A stretch of DNA of 8,957 nt from Cloacimonetes bacterium UBA5456 (lineage in GTDB: Bacteria > Cloacimonadota > Cloacimonadia > Cloacimonadales > Cloacimonadaceae): positions 36,549 to 45,505 of the forward strand of contig DIQS01000058.1 in assembly GCA_002427325.1 (NCBI GenBank), read 5' to 3'. The notes under the pieces were generated by a model. That model worked only from the letters and a program-made list of their open reading frames with translations, was not told the DNA's origin and searched no databases. Shown here piece by piece: positions 5,567 through 8,957 of the stretch. A program made the translations under genes and the position numbers. The stretch's first letter is position 1. Each line of letters opens with the position of its first letter.

Positions 5567-6127
5567 ATGAACTTTATAAACCATAACACCGGCTGGATCG
5601 AAGTGATCTGCGGAAGCATGTTCAGCGGCAAAACCGAAGACCTCATCGGACGCATCAGGCGTGCCCAATATGCCAAGCAAAACATCCTCGTCTTTAAGCC
5701 GGCAATCGATGATCGCTATGACAAGGTCAATATCGTCTCTCATTCCAAGATGGAAGAACCGTCCATCCCCATCGACGTGCCTTCGGATATCTATATGCAC
5801 CTCAAAGACGATACTCATGTCATCGCTATCGATGAAGCGCAATTCTTTGATGAATCAATAGTTGGCATCTGCAACGACCTTGCCGATCGCGGCTATAGAG
5901 TCATCGTTGCGGGCTTGGATCAGGACTATCGCGGAGAGCCTTTTGGGAGTATGCCTCAGCTCTTGGCGATCGCTGAATATGTCACAAAGAACCTTGCCAT
6001 CTGCATGAAGTGCGGCAATCCCGCAAATCGCACTCAGAGATTGGTTCACCTAAGCGGGCAAATCCTTGTCGGCAGCACCGAGAGCTATGAAGCTCGCTGT
6101 CGCAATTGTCATGAGGTCTTGGATTAG
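5567..6127 (+). CDS. tdk: Thymidine kinase, type II (TK1-like)
   Basis: Thymidine kinase phosphorylates thymidine to dTMP in pyrimidine salvage. The 186-residue protein has the Walker A loop GSMFSGKT (16-23), the Walker B/catalytic segment IDEAQFF with E90, and a structural zinc site formed by C146-x2-C149 and C178-x2-C181. The thymidine-binding lasso GSTESYEARCRNCH (169-182) is also present. These features and the length fit the TK1/type II family rather than the herpes-type kinases. AGGAG at 5550-5554 lies twelve bases before ATG 5567 and three bases before an in-frame TTG at 5558 that would add MNI; ATG is preferred by codon, but the spacing leaves this open. The gene opens a unit and is followed by yggT after only four bases. 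Confidence 0.95.
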   Translation: MNFINHNTGWIEVICGSMFSGKTEDLIGRIRRAQYAKQNILVFKPAIDDRYDKVNIVSHSKMEEPSIPIDVPSDIYMHLKDDTHVIAIDEAQFFDESIVGICNDLADRGYRVIVAGLDQDYRGEPFGSMPQLLAIAEYVTKNLAICMKCGNPANRTQRLVHLSGQILVGSTESYEARCRNCHEVLD

Positions 6128-6131
6128 AGTT

Positions 6132-6392
6132 ATGCCTTCGGCCAGCGGACTCGTGCTCACGATCATCATCAGGATGCTTGAGATATATAACATCTTGATC
6201 TTTGTTCGTGTCATCGCCAGCTGGATCGTGCAAGACCCGACCCATCCCATCATGCGCTTTCTCTATGGGATCACGGAGCCTATCTTGGGGCCCATCCGCA
6301 ATCTCATGCCAAATATTGGGCTTGATTTTTCACCCATAGTGGCTTATCTTTTAATTAGCGTTATCACACAGATTTTACGCAGCATATTATAG
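6132..6392 (+). CDS. yggT: YggT family integral membrane protein
   Basis: This 86-residue membrane protein belongs to the YggT family (YlmG/Ycf19 type). The first hydrophobic segment spans about residues 7-32 and the second about 66-84. Between them is the family signature, seen here as RVIASWIVQDPTHPIMRFLY, then ITEPILGPIRNLMP and GLDFSPIV. The family is linked to cell envelope and division in bacteria and to photosystem or nucleoid organisation in plastids; its biochemical role is unsettled. The ATG at 6132 gives the family's usual length and lies four bases after the tdk stop, with only a weak GGA/AGAG ribosome-binding sequence, so coupled translation is likely. In-frame upstream ATGs (6111, 6066) lie inside tdk and would add a non-hydrophobic extension atypical of the family. 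divIVA follows after 19 bases, a common pairing. Confidence 0.9.
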   Translation: MPSASGLVLTIIIRMLEIYNILIFVRVIASWIVQDPTHPIMRFLYGITEPILGPIRNLMPNIGLDFSPIVAYLLISVITQILRSIL

Positions 6393-6411
6393 ATTCGAGG
6401 AGGAACTTATA

Positions 6412-6978
6412 ATGCCGCTTTTTCCATTGGATATCAAACATCAAGAGTTTTCCGGACAGATGTTTGGCTATAGCAAGAAAGAAGTTCGCTTGTTTTTGGA
6501 TCAAGTCGCTTCGGAGCTGGAAGATTTGCTCAATAAGCAAGAGAAAGAGCTTGCCCGCCGCGAACAGATGCAATATGACGTGAAGCAGGAAGCTGTCTCG
6601 GCAAACTCTGCCGTGGAAGACCTCAAGCGTCGCGAAGAGCTTATCTCCAGAACCTTGGTCTTTGCTGAGAAGACCAAGGCAGACATCGTGGCAAATGCAC
6701 GCAAAGAAGCTGAGAACATCATTCACGAAGCCGAACTCAAAGCCAAAAGAGCAATCAACGAAGCTAAGCAACACTTAGGCGTCTTGGAACATCAGTATCT
6801 CTCACTCAAAGAGCAGAAGAGACAGTTCCTCCTCCAGTTTCAGGTTGAATTGCAAACCTTTCAGGATAGAATCAGCAAAGACCCGCTTCTGACAAAAACG
6901 CCCGATAAGCCGGAAGGTGAGTTTAAGCAAATCAAAGAGGAAATCGCCCCGAGCCCGGCCACTGGAGGGAAAGAGTGA
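6412..6978 (+). CDS. divIVA: DivIVA domain-containing coiled-coil protein
   Basis: This 188-residue protein begins with a DivIVA N-terminal domain (about 1-40). It reads PLDIKHQEF then GYSKKEVRLFLDQVASEL, matching the family pattern of a short lipid-binding crossed loop followed by GY-x3-EV-x2-FLD. A long charged region rich in Glu, Lys, Gln and Ala (about 30-150) should form a coiled coil, and the last 30 or so residues are a polar, Pro/Glu/Lys-containing tail. DivIVA proteins assemble at curved membrane and organise poles, septa or cell-wall synthesis; whether this one does so is inferred from the domain. GAGGAGG at 6397-6403 is a very strong ribosome-binding site eight bases before the ATG. 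Its stop overlaps the GTG start of the PNP gene by four bases. Its position after yggT mirrors the Gram-positive division cluster. Confidence 0.9.
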   Translation: MPLFPLDIKHQEFSGQMFGYSKKEVRLFLDQVASELEDLLNKQEKELARREQMQYDVKQEAVSANSAVEDLKRREELISRTLVFAEKTKADIVANARKEAENIIHEAELKAKRAINEAKQHLGVLEHQYLSLKEQKRQFLLQFQVELQTFQDRISKDPLLTKTPDKPEGEFKQIKEEIAPSPATGGKE

Positions 6979-7781
6979 ACTATCATGAAAGTGCCAAGTG
7001 GCTTGTGAATGAGTTGGGCTGTGCCCCCGAGATCGCCATCATCCTTGGAACGGGATTAGGCGATCTCGCAGAAAGCTTTGAGATCAAGAAGCTTATCCCA
7101 TATCAGGACATTCCCGGCTTTGCCACCAGCACAGCGCCTTCGCACAAGGGGAACCTCATCTTGGTAGAGATCGCCGCTAAGCCGGTGCTCTTTCTGCAGG
7201 GAAGGTTTCACTTCTACGAAGGATACACGATGCAGGAAGTGGTCTTCCCCACGCGCGTTTTAACGGCACTCGGGCTGAAGACGCTCATCGTCACCAATGC
7301 CGCAGGAAGCTTGCGCAAAGAGCTGAGTCCCGGCAGCATTGTCCAGATCACCGACCATATCAATTTCATGGGCAGAAACCCGCTGATTGGCCCCAACGAC
7401 GATGCTATGGGCGAGCGTTTCCCCTCCATGAACGAGCAATATGACCCCGAATATCGTGCCATCACAGACGAGATCGCCCGCGAAAAGGGCATCAAAACCC
7501 AGCACGGCATATATCTTGCCGTAACTGGCCCCAACCTCGAAACCAAAGCCGAATGTGCCGCATTCCAGATGTGGGGCGCAGACCTCGTTGGGATGTCAAC
7601 CGTTCCCGAAGTCTTGGTTGCGCGCCACGGTGGAGTCCGCGTTTTGGCATATTCAATCGTCACCAACTATAGTAATCTCTTCCACAGCGAGGCTCATTCT
7701 CAGGAAGAGATTAGGCATAATGCAGCCATTGCATCGAGCAATCTAAAGAGCATCATCTGTGAATTTATTGCCCGCATCTGA
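6975..7781 (+). CDS. punA: Purine nucleoside phosphorylase (PNP/MTAP family)
   Basis: This 268-residue enzyme splits purine (deoxy)nucleosides with phosphate into base and (deoxy)ribose-1-phosphate in salvage. It shows the trimeric PNP signatures in order: ILGTGLGD (23-30, phosphate loop), SHKGN with H57, GRFHFYEGY (76-84), TNAAGS (107-112), TGPNLETKAE with E189 as the base-binding glutamate, VGMSTVPEVLVARH (205-218) and TN at 230-231. An Asn at 231, where human PNP has N243, suggests preference for 6-oxopurines (inosine, guanosine); MTA phosphorylases carry Asp. The start is GTG, overlapping the divIVA stop as GTGA, with GGAGGG at 6964-6969 five bases upstream. No in-frame ATG is near, so GTG is firm. 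It closes the unit, although no terminator hairpin follows, so some read-through into the next gene is possible. The symbol is by family analogy. Confidence 0.95.
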   Translation: MNYHESAKWLVNELGCAPEIAIILGTGLGDLAESFEIKKLIPYQDIPGFATSTAPSHKGNLILVEIAAKPVLFLQGRFHFYEGYTMQEVVFPTRVLTALGLKTLIVTNAAGSLRKELSPGSIVQITDHINFMGRNPLIGPNDDAMGERFPSMNEQYDPEYRAITDEIAREKGIKTQHGIYLAVTGPNLETKAECAAFQMWGADLVGMSTVPEVLVARHGGVRVLAYSIVTNYSNLFHSEAHSQEEIRHNAAIASSNLKSIICEFIARI

Positions 7782-7789
7782 TTTTTTCA

Positions 7790-7818
7790 TTGACACAGGA
7801 TGCAACTTTAATTCTCAT
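7790..7818 (+). promoter_or_regulatory. Candidate promoter for the dksA-like/lspA unit
   Basis: A perfect TTGACA at 7790-7795 lies just after the PNP stop. At 17-base spacing, TCTCAT (7813-7818) matches four of six -10 positions. The dksA-like ATG is 68 bases downstream of the TTGACA, the same distance as from the TTGACA at 5499 to the thymidine kinase ATG. The gap holds no terminator, so this promoter would add to read-through from the upstream unit. Confidence 0.35.
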
Positions 7819-7857
7819 GATGAACAATGAAAAGAGTGTAGTACCAAGGAGATAATC

Positions 7858-8259
7858 ATGGCGAGAAAGAAGCTTTCCCAAGAGAAGTTAGATTATTATG
7901 AAGAGCTGATTCTCAAAGAGCTCGAAGAGAGCATGAGATATATCGACAACGTGAGCAGAGAGCAGAGCATCGGTGCACGCGAAAGCAGCGGAGACCTCTC
8001 CTCTTATGCCTATCATCAGGCTGACCAAGGTTCGGACACAAACCTCATGGAACACACCGCCAAGATGATGGACAGTGAAAGAAAGAAGATTCGCCTCCTC
8101 AACGATGCGATGCGACGCATTCAGGATGGAGTCTTCGGCGTTTGCGATATGTGTGGCGAGATCATCCCTGATGCCCGCTTGGAAATCATCCCCTATGCCT
8201 TGCAATGTATTGAATGCAAAGAAAAGATGGAAGACAAGAAGCGTCGTAAGAGACGCTAA
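7858..8259 (+). CDS. TraR/DksA family C4 zinc-finger protein
   Basis: This 133-residue protein belongs to the TraR/DksA family. A long helical N-terminal half (about 5-90) should form the coiled-coil hairpin that enters the RNA polymerase secondary channel. A four-cysteine zinc finger follows (C96-x2-C99 and C117-x2-C120, in GVCDMCGEI and LQCIECKEK). The tip carries YHQADQGSDTNLMEHT rather than the classic DksA tip with two catalytic aspartates (D-x2-D-x-A), so classic ppGpp-type function cannot be assumed. This tip is more like the Gram-positive YteA/YlyA branch. The C-terminus is strongly basic (KKRRKRR). AAGGAG at 7846-7851 fixes the ATG. lspA starts three bases after its stop. The family regulates transcription initiation, but the target genes here are unknown. 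Confidence 0.9.
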   Translation: MARKKLSQEKLDYYEELILKELEESMRYIDNVSREQSIGARESSGDLSSYAYHQADQGSDTNLMEHTAKMMDSERKKIRLLNDAMRRIQDGVFGVCDMCGEIIPDARLEIIPYALQCIECKEKMEDKKRRKRR

Positions 8260-8262
8260 ACT

Positions 8263-8823
8263 ATGGCACAGATCAAGAAATATCCCGCTTTCATCATAGC
8301 GGCAGTAGTTTTGGTCTTGGATCAGCTCACCAAGATATTGGTGCGCAGGCTCATTGCGCCCTATCACAGCATCCCCATCTTGGACAATCTCTTTGGCGAT
8401 ACCTTTATGTTTACACACGTGACGAACACGGGCGCGGCATTTAGCATAGGCTTTGCCAACCCCGCTGTAAACAGAGTGCTTTTCATGATCACCACCTTTA
8501 TTGCCTTGGGCTTTATCTTCTATCTTTTAAAGCAGAGTACCCATCGCATCCAGATCGTAGCTTTTGGCTTGGTGATCGGCGGTGCGATCGGCAATCTCGT
8601 GGATAGAGCGATCTTTGGCGGAGTGACGGACTTCATCGACGTGGACTTTCCTGATTTCATCATGGAGCGTTTTCCCGTCTTCAACGTTGCCGATAGTGCA
8701 ATCTTTATCTCCGTCTGTCTCTTGATCATAGCAATGTTTATTGTCAAGGAACACACCCCTCCCAAAGATGCTGAAAGCCCCACAGATAACACAGATTCAA
8801 ATCTTCATATCGAGGAGATATAA
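8263..8823 (+). CDS. lspA: Lipoprotein signal peptidase (signal peptidase II)
   Basis: LspA is the inner-membrane aspartyl protease that removes signal peptides from diacylglyceryl-modified prolipoproteins. The 186-residue protein has four hydrophobic segments (about 8-26, 68-90, 96-113 and 142-161). The conserved blocks are DQLTK (20-24), TNTGAAFS (54-61), GGAIGNLVDR (106-115) and NVADSAIFIS (141-150). The catalytic aspartates are D123 in GVTDFIDVDFPDF and D144 in NVADSA. A hydrophilic C-terminal tail of about 25 residues (HTPPKDAESPTDNTDSNLHIEE) makes it slightly longer than the usual 150-170. The ATG follows the dksA-like stop by three bases with only a weak ribosome-binding sequence, so coupling is likely. 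The next gene starts immediately after its TAA. Confidence 0.96.
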   Translation: MAQIKKYPAFIIAAVVLVLDQLTKILVRRLIAPYHSIPILDNLFGDTFMFTHVTNTGAAFSIGFANPAVNRVLFMITTFIALGFIFYLLKQSTHRIQIVAFGLVIGGAIGNLVDRAIFGGVTDFIDVDFPDFIMERFPVFNVADSAIFISVCLLIIAMFIVKEHTPPKDAESPTDNTDSNLHIEEI

Positions 8824-8957
8824 ATGAAACGTATTCCATTATTTTTATTATTGCTAAGTCTCAGCTTCGGGCTTTTTGCCCAGATCTTGACTTGCTATGA
8901 CGTGCAATATACCACCGCAACATCCGGTAACTCGCCATATATGAACCAGACCGTCAC
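8824..8957 (+). CDS. Secreted OB-fold-like protein, N-terminal part (cut by window edge)
   Basis: The first 44 codons are visible. A signal peptide, MKRIPLFLLLLSLSFGLFAQ, has a clean AxA-like end (F-A-Q), with cleavage likely near residue 19. The mature part begins ILTCYDVQYTTATSGNSPY, then MNQTV. This aligns with residues 21-47 of the secreted protein encoded at 301 (ISIYEIQYTNFPGSDNTYPS, then TYSGKTV), so both belong to one family of exported OB-fold-like proteins. GAGGAG at 8812-8817 lies six bases before the ATG, and the ATG directly abuts the lspA stop, which puts the gene in the lspA unit. The remainder, including any catalytic domain, is outside the window. Confidence 0.8.
   Translation, partial: MKRIPLFLLLLSLSFGLFAQILTCYDVQYTTATSGNSPYMNQTV

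Noticed and set aside
6066..6131. Longer yggT start inside tdk
   Set aside because: The extra 22 residues are out of character for YggT and would overlap the thymidine kinase zinc site coding region; the ATG at 6132 gives the standard length.
7782..7857. Terminator after the PNP gene
   Set aside because: A T-rich stretch follows the stop, but no stem precedes it.
1..8957. CRISPR array, tRNA/rRNA gene, insertion sequence or phage module
   Set aside because: No spaced direct repeats, cloverleaf-like sequence, transposase or integrase motif, or terminal inverted repeats were seen on either strand.

Overview
The window is a gene-dense, all-plus-strand stretch of a bacterial chromosome with moderate GC. 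It holds eleven complete protein genes and one gene cut by the right edge. The mix points to an anaerobic, amino-acid-degrading bacterium with a Gram-negative-like envelope: a two-subunit indolepyruvate/2-oxoacid:ferredoxin oxidoreductase, an M42 aminopeptidase, secreted OB-fold proteins, DivIVA, signal peptidase II and nucleoside salvage enzymes. The style of these proteins recalls Cloacimonadota (WWE1) or a neighbouring FCB-type lineage. That assignment is an impression from protein style, not a demonstrated placement. I see no insertion sequence, phage gene, CRISPR array, tRNA or rRNA.

Three strong intrinsic terminators and four intergenic stretches divide the window into about five transcription units. 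Unit 1 (301-1398) encodes a secreted protein with two OB-like domains and a small unrecognised membrane-anchored protein with an acidic tail, and ends at a terminator at 1423-1450. Unit 2 (1556-3034) encodes a small cupin and an M42 metallopeptidase, and ends at 3053-3091. Unit 3 (3258-5431) is iorA-iorB, overlapping by ATGA or separated by 2 nt depending on the iorB start, and ends at 5454-5485. Unit 4 (5567-7781) is thymidine kinase, yggT, divIVA and purine nucleoside phosphorylase, tightly spaced or overlapping. Unit 5 (7858 to the edge) is a TraR/DksA-type zinc-finger protein, lspA, and the start of a second secreted protein that resembles the unit 1 OB-fold protein.

Units 2 and 3 fit together metabolically: the peptidase frees amino acids and IorAB oxidises the aromatic 2-oxoacids made from them, passing electrons to ferredoxin. 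Unit 4 pairs salvage enzymes (thymidine kinase, PNP) with envelope/division genes (yggT, divIVA). Across units 4 and 5 the order yggT-divIVA-x-dksA-like-lspA parallels the Bacillus order ylmG-ylmH-divIVA-ileS-ylyA-lspA, with a PNP gene where ileS would be.

The least ordinary elements are the two related secreted OB-fold genes near opposite ends of the window, the WGKIKSIYK C-terminus of the complete one, the unrecognised small gene beside it, an IorA without the C-terminal ferredoxin domain, and small repeats in the gene-free first 300 bases. I found no convincing wholly new system. Most of the window is core metabolism and cell-envelope housekeeping.
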